A DNA stretch of 64,000 nt from Ptiloglossa arizonensis (lineage: Eukaryota > Arthropoda > Insecta > Hymenoptera > Colletidae), in NCBI RefSeq assembly GCF_051014685.1, contig NC_135051.1, positions 9,815,557 to 9,879,556 on the forward strand, given 5' to 3'. The notes under the pieces are model-generated. The model was not told where the DNA came from. It saw only the letters and a program-made list of their open reading frames with translations, and made no database searches. The position numbers and the translations under genes are program-made. Shown here piece by piece: positions 13,401-25,400 of the stretch (position 1 is its first letter; each line of letters begins with the position of its first letter).

Positions 13401-16400
13401 ATTTGGGAAGCTCCCGAAGGTTTCGTTTGTTTATCTCTAGCCGCAGTAGACGTCGTTCGACAGGACGGTGACTCGCGAACGCTTCGTTGTCCAACAAACC
13501 GAGGTGGGTTGGCGTAGTCCAGCTCGCGATTCGCTCGTTCAGCGCGCCGATCGGCCGACTCTGCGATTCATATCCGTCCGTTCATTAATACCTTATTAAC
13601 GCGCGGAGGAGGAATTGAAAGGACACTCGCTCTCTTTCTCGACGCGTAGCCCATTGATCGCTTTGCTGCACGCACGCGCGCACCTCGCGTATCGTATCCA
13701 TCGAGGAGACTGCCAAGAAGGATTCCGAAGGAAAGCATCCTGTTAACGAACACGGACCATCCGGACCGTAATTACACATTTCTTTTCTACATCGTACTTA
13801 CAACCGACCGATCTGTTCCATAAAGTCGATAACTTTGCGCCCGTAGATAGCACTTAATAGCGTTTCCATTAAACATTATTACAGACGCCAAGTAGATCGG
13901 TTCGGTCGAGGATCGTCTTCGGCTTTCGAGTGTTTTTATTTATTTTCAAATCGGAGTATCTTGGATCTTTGTTTTGGAATCTTCGGATACTTGAATCGCT
14001 ATTTTTAGCACACGAGCTCTGGGATTATTCTTAGAGCCCTGTTTTGAAATCTTCGAATATTTAGATTGCCAGGAACGATAAATATCGTTTAGCGTAACCG
14101 TTGAAAAATAGTTAGTTCCGCCTTGGTGTTCGAAGGAACACTTTTCACAACTATCGCGCGGTAAATCTTCTCTCGTGACAACAATGGTACGTGGAAATGC
14201 CTCGGAGGAGTCAAGGCCCTCCGAACGACTTAATTCGAAAACGAGTCGACGAGCAACCGTTCGATAATGTCAGCGTCTCGGGGATAACAATTTATTTCGG
14301 CCTCGTTTTAACGACGAGATCGCGAGATCCACTTTCGAAGCACCGAGGAAGAGCGGTCGAGTTTTTCGATTTACGATAGAAACTCTCTGTGCAATTACAC
14401 GGACGCTACAGTGTCACCTCTTCGATATGCAAAGCAGTAGGCCGCTCGTCAGCCTTCGTTTAGCGGACATCTCGTTGAAAAAAAGGATCGCCACTCGATG
14501 GAGATCCGCTTATCGTCGTTCGCGTTTTGCAACAAAACGATCGACGAGTACCATTTTGCGTATAATCGACGCCGTGTTTTCAACGAGAGAAAAACACATC
14601 GAAGGAGGTCGGATCCACCGTTCCAGGCCGAACGTGTCGCGCGAATCGCTGGTATTAGCGATTCCACCTTCGATCTTTTCGCAACTTTCGAGAACGAGCT
14701 CCTCCCTCCGGATGTTGGCCGAGGAAATCCAAGGGACGTCGTTAAGAAAATTGTTCGAGCCTCGAGCTATTTACAATAATTTCAGACGAAATTAACGATT
14801 GCGACGTATTCCTCTGTTCTTCGAAAGAACATCCTGTCTACTTCGACTCGATACGAAACTAACGACGTAAAGATTCCGCGGTACCGATAACCTCGACTTT
14901 TCGTTTCTTCTCGAGATAAAACACAAACGAAGAATCTCTACTTTATCGATCCAGTCGAGTCCTTCGATGCAATGTTTAAACACATCGGTGTATTTTATTT
15001 GTTTTAGAGTCCTTCTTCGTTATTGTACGTATTAGACGCGTTAAGTTGGCATCCTTCCGAAAGGACCAAAGAAACTGAAACTTTTTTCTATCCTAGGGGT
15101 TAGTCGGCCAGCGAGGGCACGTGTGGCCAATGGGTAGGGGGTAGCCAGTGATTTCGAGCGGCCAATTAATTGTGCCTCGACTCGAAGACCCGGGTTCCGC
15201 GGCAAGCGAGCAGAAATACATGTTTCTCGTTGTTTTGAACGTAGAGTGAAAGCCGCGAGGAGACGATCACAACGACGACGTCCGTGGTGACCTCGTCGAA
15301 CGCAAAGGCCGGTACCAAGACGAAGAAGAAGAAGATCGAGGGCGTCGCCGGTAACGATGCCTCGCCGAACCTTACTCCGCGGACAAAGAAAACCAAGAAG
15401 AGCAAGAAAAGCGAGCTGGAGAAGGAGAACATCTCCGTGGTAAGTGGACGGGGGCCGTGCCGCGTTCGTTAATTTTCTCCAGGGTTGGGTTCGCGTCGTT
15501 CCTCGCGAGGATACACGGGGTTGGGGTCAGGGAGGGGAGCTCGCGTTGTTCCTTGCGAGCAGAAAGAGAGAGAAAGAGCGGAAAAGTGACGGTACCAGCG
15601 GACCCCGAGCACCAACGGACGATCGAATCGAGATCGAGAATCCTGGACGAGAACAGGAGACGCAGCGTGGGTATAAATACGGTGTGCATGAACCGTTATA
15701 TCGTGTTAATTAGTACTCGCAGGGACCGACGAAAACCGGAAGTCCGTCTTTAATTCCTTGTTTGCATGCCGCGTCGATTCCTCGCGATACTTTTCACGGA
15801 CTTTTCACTCCAATCGGGATATCCAGCGATTTTTTCTCCACTCGTTGGATCGTTCTTTTTTCGTCCGTTTCACAGTAGGCAGGGAATCGACCGCGCGTAC
15901 AAAAGAGGAAATCGAAACTTAGCTTTCCTCGGGAAGGAGAATCGTCTGGGTACTTTTGGGCATTTCGACGCGCCTGGGAACCTCTCTCGTCGAGAACGAT
16001 CCGTTTCCTCCGCGATGGAAAATTCTTTTCGTCGAAGAAACATCGACGGACCGATGTCGCGGAGAAAAATGTATCCGAGCGTTTCGCGAGTTGTTGCCCC
16101 AGGGGTATTCTCCTTCCCAGAGATCTCTTCTTCGTTCTCGAGGAAAAGTTACTTCTTTGAAAATTCGTCCAGAGGTCTCCGATCGTAGAATCGGTCGATG
16201 AACGCGACGGAATGCCCGAAAGGAAAACGCGTGCTCGGATAAGCGAACGTTTCGTATACCCTGTTTGTCCCCCTTCTAACAACCGTTGAATGTAACGTGA
16301 TCGGTTGCATGTACAGTGTGCGCGTGTTTCTCTGTTTTGTCAGAACTCTAACTTGCGAGAGCCGAGCATGCACACCGGTTCCCGGCAAATGCATCCGGAA

Positions 16401-19400
16401 ACGCTCGATTTCTCGAACGAGGACGATCTGTCGAACGTGAACGTCAAGTCTCTGGTAAGTTTTAGCGAATCGGGACTTTGAACGAGGACGACCGAGACCG
16501 AGCGTCGCTCGTACGCGCCGCGAACGCAAATTTCCACGCGAGGATGCGCGCAAAGTGGCTGCAATTCCGTAACGAAACGACTTGTACGCGACGGAGTAAA
16601 TTGTCCGTGATCGAATTCGATTCGCGTGGTCGTTCGTTAACCGCGCGCGGTTTCTCCGCGCGGAACCGACGCGCGATCCGCCGCGAGTGTTTCGCGTGTC
16701 CGTGCGAGGAATTCGAGTCGCGTGCGAGGAATTCGTTTGCATTTTCTATTCTTACGTTGTTCGTTTAATCGTCCGGCCGAGAAAGCGCGGTCGAACTTTA
16801 CCGAGCCGTGTACACCGTGACTCGAAAATTTGGCAACGCGCTCGTACACCTTTCGCTGAAAACTTTTCTCGTTCTTCCCATTACCTAGGATATTTGTATC
16901 CGTATCGTTACACCCCCGAGTCCAAAGATCGAGAGGTGCCCGAGATTTTCGAGCCTCGGTGTAATTTAAATCACCGGATGTACAAATTGTCCATCACTTT
17001 CGAATTTTCAATTCCTCTACTTACGAATTTTTTTCGATATCGCTTCGCGCAGACCTTTTCGTTAGCCTTAGAGAACTTACTAACCATCCCTCGTTACATT
17101 TGTTTCGCAATTATCTCGCATGTACCGATGCAATCTTTATTTATCACGTTCGATCTGTGAACGAAACTATCCTCGAAGCGTGCGTTTCCTTCGAAATATT
17201 GTGAATTCGTAACGAACCTTTCCAGTCGAAGTAATCGCGCTTCCACGATGGAAGTTTTCTCGCAAAAGGATAATTGCTAACTGGAAACGTCAAGAGCGTT
17301 CCAAGGTCACCGGTAATTTTCACTTCCTCGCGCTTCCTGCGATAAGTTCGTTCGTGGACGAAAATAAATAATCCTGTATAAATTATACGCTTGCCAGTTG
17401 GTCGGAACGAGCGAAATGAATATTATCCGATAAATCCTGGTAAATAGTTCGCTTTCGAGCAAGTTGCTCCGATCGAAGATTTCGACCAACTACCAACACG
17501 TGTAAATTATCCCGAATTAACGAGACGAAGACGATCCTGTGTAATCGATCCCCGATCGACACGATCGAGATTCAGCCATCGTCGAACAGTAGATCGCAGT
17601 TCGATCGAAGAACCCAACGAGTAGATTTGCGACACCATCGTACGTTCCCATTCGCATGTGACTAGCTTTGTGCGTTGTATTTTGTGCATGCAGACACAGA
17701 CATATGTATCGGAGGCGACTCGCCACGAGCAGGATCGATCGATGAAGGAAAAAATTGCCACCGGCGTGTCGATCAAGCAGTTGGTAAGTAAACACGAAAA
17801 AGAAAAGAAAGGAAAGAAAGGAATCGAAATAGTCGCGCTTCGACTCGTCTTCGGTGCATTTAACGTACACCCGATACGGATTCGCGTCGCGTGTATTTTT
17901 TTCACTTGACGACGATTTTCTTTCGAGAGACGCTTGTTGAGAAAAAACCGCTTCGATGGCTGTTCGATACACTTTTGTCAGTTGTATTTTGTTGTCACTA
18001 ACAGTGTCGTAGCTTTGGCGACATCTCGAGCATGAGCGACGGCGATCAGACGGCGTATGGGAAATCCAATCACACGATGGAGACCGAGGAGGTTTGTATA
18101 TCACGTCATTTCGTTCAGTTTTCGCACACATCCCGTTCCTCGATCGTTCATTTTGCGCGATCGGCCCGGTCGATTAGCGTCGCTCGTCTCCTCGGCTCGC
18201 GGCCGTCTAACGGGACGAGGAGAGTTCTGCGAGCGAGTGTCGCTAATTCGAAAAGCTACCTCCCCGGTCGAGGGTCAACGAGCCCAAAGAAGAATCGATT
18301 CTCGCATCTCGAAAGCCCCGGTGGGGGGAACGGAAAGAATCGCTCGTATCTTTCGAGAGAAGCCCCAAACCGCGTCGAGCTCCTTTCGATTCGAACGGCC
18401 GGCTCGTTGAATCGTCTCGATCGGTAATTCGATTTCGTTCGAAGCATGTTCGCTCAGCATCCGATCTCCCGTGTTCGACGGAAAGTACAGCCCTATTAAC
18501 AGTTATTAATGCATGAGCTCCACTTCGAGCTTCCGTTGTTCGCTTCGCGTTGTGTTTTTGGCGAGGAGGATTAACCGGCGAACGGACGAATAATTTATCC
18601 CAATTATCGTAACAGCATACTAATCGCGTAACGAGTACGAGCTTTGTGGCTTCGCCCGGGGATCGAAAAGAAACTCTGGTTATCGGTACGCGTGGAACGC
18701 TTCGAGTTACCTCGAGTTCGCGACAAATTTCAGAGGAGGGAAATATGTAACGGCGGGAATGGAAATTTCACAAAGCTCGCCACTCCGCGAAACTGTCCGC
18801 AACTTACCGCTAATCTGAGTTCCCGTTGACGCTCCCGACGATCGTAGAAAGCAAGGTCGCTGGGTGATCTGCGAGTATGCGAGAAGAGTTACTCGAAGTT
18901 CACCAAAGACGCACTCGTCTTCGCCGGGGTGTCGGTCAAGGCCCTCGTAAGTACCTTTCGTGAACCTGTTGGGTAACATCGGAGACGGCTAGAATTCCCC
19001 TCTTTTATCTTACGAGCGAGCGGTTCGAGCAAACTTACACTCGGTGTACAGGTAATTCTTTCGTCGTCGTATTTTTCGTCGGTTCTTCGTTACTCGGTGT
19101 TTCCTTCGCGCAAACGGGATAAACCAGAGTCGATTTCGAAACAACGTTCGTCCAAGGAGAGAATTCGGTGGCGAGGGATCGATTCCGAAGGGAATCCCGA
19201 TCGTGCACGTGATCGATCCGCTCGAGTACGCTCGTTCGAGAGGCGCGTTTTGCTCTTGAGTCGGTCGCCGTCACGCCACGAATGCTGTCTCTCCATTTAA
19301 GGGAGGGCCGGCTTTGATAATAACCTACTGCTCATTTGCCCCACTTTGTGGCCGGCGACGACCGAGAATCGAGGTCTTGCGAGTTTTTTCGCCGCGTGTC

Positions 19401-22400
19401 CGTTGTTTATCGGTTATCCGGTTACGGATTTCGCGTCGAGTGACATAATTCCTCGACGACGATCGCTGCGAATCGACTTGGGATAACGCGTTCGTTACGA
19501 GTCTGGAGAAATTTCGGGCCCTCCCGAAGTCCAGATTTCACGGCGATCGATTCGTTCGTTCGTTCGATCCTCGGCCGAACGGTTGCTCATTTATCGAGGG
19601 CTACTTCGATTCGATGAGAGCGACCTATCGATCGAGCGTATTCGAGTGCGGGCGGAAAAAGCACCGTGACGCTCTGGATCGTGGCCAAAAAATGAAACGG
19701 CGGGAAACAATTCCAACCGTCTCCGAATGTTCTCCCCTCTCGTTCTACTCCTTCGTCTTCTTTTCTTCTCTCTGGTGATGCAGCGGTTGGCGAGATTCGT
19801 ATCGCGCACGATTGGCAAGTGCAAGTGCCAGAGCCTTTACGGTATAATACCCCTGACTGACGCGATCCCATCTGCGCCTCGCGATTTCTTTATTAACGAC
19901 CATCGTTTCGTTCCATCTCGAAATTCCTTCGAATTAACCGTCGCGACCTATTTGGCGGAGCTTCTGCTCGGATCGCGAGCCTTTGAAAATTATGCAAAAC
20001 GGAGGCGTCTTCCAACGAAGAAGAACCACACATTTTACCCGCTCGGTTCGTTTCCAAGTCTCGTAGAACCTCCCATATCCGAATCAACCAACATACAAAC
20101 TGTACGAACACGCATCTGTTCCCATAGGAGGAGAGATCCTCCGTTGCGGTTCTTTTTCTACGTTCGTTGGGTCAAATAATCGTACGTATTTGGATACGAG
20201 AGGTTCTTAATTTCCAAGCTCGAAATTTAGAGACCGTTTTCGTCTAAATTCGCGAAGAAGAGACGGTTAACCAACCGCTGCATCCTCGAACTCGAGAATG
20301 AAGGTGCATACGCTTACGGAATACATTTACCCGCGACACTAACCCACAGCCCGTGCTGTTTCTTTCTTTTTTGTTCGGTGTGCCCTCCCCGGCCGTGCAT
20401 GAAACCTTAACCGAAAATTACGAAACCAACCTCCTCGGGACAGAGGGCTTCCTACTGTAGTTTGGCAAACTTAACGAGCGAGGGTAAGGACACGGATCGG
20501 CCGAGGTTCGAGGTAAGCCCCCGGAAGAGATAACCACACCGATACGTTCGGTTTTTACGGAGCTTTTTTTCTCTCTTTGCTGAGTTTCTCTTTTTCTCTC
20601 TCTTTCTCACTCTTTCTCTTTCTCTCCCTCTCTCTCTCTCTCTTTCGTCGCTTTACGCCTTGCACCTTTTATCGCATCCTACTTCTTTTCGATAACCGTC
20701 TGGCAATTGCATTCTCGTCTTTGCATCGTTCGTAAGTCACTGGACACGTGTCTGACCTGAGATATCCAAATATAAAGAAACGATAGTACAAATCGATAGA
20801 TCACTTCCAAACAAGGTTAATGGATCAACGACTTATCGATTAAAAGTGTTCTTACTCCGAATTGATTACGTGTCCTGTAACTTACAAAGTGTAACTTTCC
20901 TTGGGGTGAAAATTCTGCTCGTTTATTTTCAAAGGAGAAGGATCCTGGTTGCTCTCCGGTCCCTAGTTGTTCGAAGAGACCGTCTCCAATTTTCGTAAGA
21001 AGTTTCCGGCCCCGAACGAGCAGAGCTTTCGCTCCAATTCGACGAGTATGCGAACGACCGTTTGGAAAGCTGTTTTCGGTCACACAATTTCCTTTCTCCG
21101 TTCGGTAACCCTTTGAGGACCCAATTCTCGCACAAGGAATCATAATCCACACCGGACCCGTGTTCAACGTGGGCGCCGTCGTGAAATTCCGCGCATCGTA
21201 GATTCTACACCGCGAACAAGTAACGCGTATCTTCCTTGTTCATTTTCGATGCAAAGGGGGGTCACGCTTTTACGCTCACGCTAAAAAAATCCGAGACTAG
21301 ATCGGAAACACCGCGAATCCATCCGTGTTTTCTCCCCCGTCACGACGACCAAACCGGCCGAATTTTCTCGGCCGCTTTTCGTTTGACGCCTCCACTGTTT
21401 GTGTTTACAGAAGTCGAGCTTCAATAAATTCGACGCTCTGAGCAAGAAGACGGTGCTGCACGTGCGCTCGATCGACGCGGGCAAAGTGCAACAGCAGCTC
21501 AACGCCGTAAGCACTCCTCGAGATACTTTGAGATCGGCGTACTTAACCCTTCAGCCGCGGAGAGAGTGGAAGGGCGTTCGCCCTGGTGACAACGATCGAA
21601 ATACTGGAAAAATTCGAGACGAGATTTCGCCGTGGCTGAAGGAGTTGCGAGGGAAGAATCCGAGTTTGATTTTAACGAGCTTTTACGAGACGTTTCTAAC
21701 GACTGGCTGGGTGATCGCTACGCGTTGTAGAAGTTGCAGCGGCGAAGCGAAGTGATTTGCGCGCGAGTTTCTTTTTCGCGATTTTATTCGTGGGAAGATC
21801 GTGCAAGATGCAGGTCACCCGTCGTCTTGTAAAAGCTCGTTAAAATTGAAACGGGAGAGTCGAGGACCCTCTTCGTTAGAGGCCGGCGCCCGCAGGATGC
21901 TTTTCGAGTAATTTTTCTCGAGCTTTCGTGTAAGTCTCCATAGTGGACGATCGCGCGACAAATCCTTTTATGTAAATAAAACCGATGTAAAATATCACCT
22001 TCTATCTACTGTCCGTTCGCGAGAAGAAGACTAACGAGTGTTTGCAACCCCACTCCAGTCTACCAGTTTCCCCACCATCGTATACATTGTCGCTACTGGC
22101 CGTGGGGAGCTAGTAGACCGTAGACTGGAGTGAGGATACAAACACTCGTCAACCTCGCCTCGCGGACGAACAGTACTTTGTTGTTGGCACTCGAAGGTCA
22201 CGAGCTACCGTCACGCATGGAGACTATAATTTTCTTTAACCTTCGCAGTATACGGTGGCTGGGTCGAGAGTGACTCGTCTCACTTTTCCTCGTAAATACT
22301 GTATCTAGACGATAAAAAGTGGAGCGACAACTTTGCCAATTGTAAACGCCTAATATTTACAAAGGGGACTGAAGTGACCCAGCCATTGGTCTCGCGTAGG

Positions 22401-25400
22401 TAAATAGGTAAATACGAACGACGACGAAAACAGCGGTGAAAGAATAATCGAATTTGACAGCAGGTGGGTCAGAATGGCGACACGAATCCAAACTGTCGCA
22501 GTTGCGGCAAGGTCGTCTTCCAAATGGAACAGACAAAGGCCGAGGGTCTGGTCTGGCACAAGAATTGCTTCCGGTGCGTCCAGTGTAGCAAGCAGCTTAA
22601 CGTCGACAATTACGAGAGCCACGAGAGCACGCTTTACTGTAAGCCACACTTCAAGGAGCTCTTCCAACCGAAACCGGTTGAAGAGTCCGACCAGCCTGGT
22701 AAGTCGATCACACGGTCCGCGACTACGTAGGCGGAACTCGCCTTAAAATAGCGCCAGCCTCCGGGTCTAATCTGCGAATCTTTCTGCTCGCTTTGATACG
22801 CGCCGCCCAGGAGTTCGCGATTCGAAACGCGGATCCGCGATTTCACCGAAACGCGCTCGCCTCTACTCTGCTCCGTTTTCCTTACCACCGCGGGGATTCA
22901 TCCTCCGCTTTGAATCAGCCGCTCGAACGTGTAAACAACCCTTGGAGATTTCGCGAACGCGTCTTAATCGAGCAAGGATTTCCTTTTTTAACCGGTCCGT
23001 GTTTAAACGCTTCCTGGAAACCCTGCTGCTCGAATGGATTTAAATACTCCGTGGTAACTCTGGTAGTTGAATTTAAATGGCCACGCAAATCGTGTTGCCA
23101 AAAAATCGACTGGCAAGTATCTCGCTCGCTCGCTCGCTCGCGTAATCTCGGAACAGTCGACTCGAAGTTAACGCGGAGGAACCAGAGACGATTCGCGACG
23201 TAAACGTAATTAACGCAACGATTTCGCTTGTTTTTACGCGATCTGTGACGTACCGTTGGATGATTATTCGCAGCGGAGCGAATTTCTTTTAAAATTGTAG
23301 GCTAGATTGTTCTTTTATCGCGCAATCGGTTCGGGGCGTTAACGCGTTAATCGATCCTCCGTTATTATTCAGCAGTCGAGAATTCGTTTCCGAGGAGAGC
23401 GAGCGCCGCGGCAATAGGAGAAAGTTCCCCTCGTCGAAGGAAATCCGATCGCCGTGTCGGACGAACGGGCGAAATAAACGTTCGTACGTTCCGTGCACCC
23501 CTCTTTGTTGTAGTCGCTGAAATTACCGCGCCCCTCTCCCCTATAATTACACGCGAATCAGCAGAGAGATCGTTAATGCGACAAAGAGATGTCTTGTGAA
23601 CTCCGTAGTGCGACCTCGAAAACCGGAGCTGATCATTAGGGAGAACGAGCCGAAAGAGCTGCCGCCCGACGTGGTCAGAGGTAAAGTCTGACGGAAAAGT
23701 GTGGAAAACCTGGCGAAAATAGTCGCCCGGGAGTGACATCTAACCGCTGATCTAACCGTTTGCAGAGTGCACCTAATACCATAATTTCGATTTTCAGCGC
23801 CGCGCGTTGAAATCTCGGTTCGTTTCGATTTCTCTGGTTTCGGCACGGTCGTTTGTTCGTTTTTCTCTGGTCGAACGATCGTAAGAGCTGGAGAGAATCG
23901 TAGCTGCATGGATAACCATTAATACGCGATCGACGATTTCGCGTCCGCAGTTTTCCCGTAGCCGAGTTCACTTGCCCAGGGCCCTGCGCGATCTCCAAGC
24001 AAGGGCCCATAGTGGGGGAAGCGACCTTGAGCGGTCAACGTTTACCGCCTCGAGCGCAGGAAGCGTCTACGAACGTTGCGCGATACAAATCCTTCCTCGT
24101 TGATCGTCCAATTTAAAACTGTCGAGACCAGTTTGGTCGATCGCGTGGAAAATCGTCTCGGCGGGCAATCTTCTCGGCGAGAAGAACCGTTTTTCGATAA
24201 ATGCGGACGCGAAATCGTCCGTAACCCTACCAAACGACTAACCCTGTTAAAACCTCGTGGTCCCCGATCCACGAAAGCAGATTCGGGACTGGTAGCAAAA
24301 TTGGCTACCGTTAAATGTACTGTGCACGACTCGTAAGAAGTCTTCGAGAAACTTTAAAACTCTGGTTCGGTATCCGATCGTAGCCACGTTCCTCTCTCCT
24401 CTCGGGACGTGACGTCGGTCGCGCGCAATACCGTGTACCGCACCGTAGACTCGTGCACAGCCATTTAACGCGTAAAAGTGTCGACCGTGTCCGACGAAAA
24501 CGTTCACCGCTCTTCGTTCCAGCCTCCGACAAACCGGACCTGGGTCTCGAAGAATTGTCGAGCCTGAACGTGAAGTCCCGGTTCCAAGTGTTCGAGAAGG
24601 CTGGCACGGAAGCGAACGAGATCGAAAGGTCGCCGTCGCAGATCGCGGTGAAGAGGTCACCGAGCATCCTCAGCAAACTCGCCAAGTGAGTAAATTCGCG
24701 TTTCAACGATTCCGCGTCGCCCGTGATCGCGATCGAAACGGTTCTGGCCTCACTCTCTCCTCGGTCGAGGAGATGGTTCTCAGCCGTGACACAGATTCGT
24801 TTCCACGAGATGGACACAACGAGGACTCTGTTCACAGGCCGACGATTTTCTCGGTAACGTCGATCCTCGAAGGGACGCTCGCAAATTATCGACGTTGGCT
24901 CGTTTCGATCAGGGGTAATTCCGAGTATCGGTAACGAGGCAATTCGAAATTAATCGGTATCGGTGCGAAAGAATTTTTCCGTACGCGTTAACGTAAGAAG
25001 ATTTGGGAACGATTTCATCGAGAAAAATTCAAAAGCTTTTCGTGCGTTGTCCATCGGTGGACTGCGTATCGGCGCCCGAAAAAAAAAGATCGATCGTTGG
25101 ACCAGTTTTTAATTTCCACCGGAGGAAACTTTTGCACCGGATAGTGTTCCTCGCGGCGCGCTCGATCCCCCTCGGTTCTTGTACCGTAAATTGCATTCCA
25201 AGCTGGACACCGAGGCAAACGAAACGCATTAAAGCTGGACGACGGCAGAGTAACGCGATCAAATGCTGCCGCCAGAAGTTGCCGTGTCACTCGAAAATGT
25301 GCAAGCCAAGGCTCGCTAATATAGAACAGTGGAGTGAAAAATGAATTCGCCAACGTTAAAATCGGTCTCGCGATTACGACGGACCGTGTTCGACCGATCA

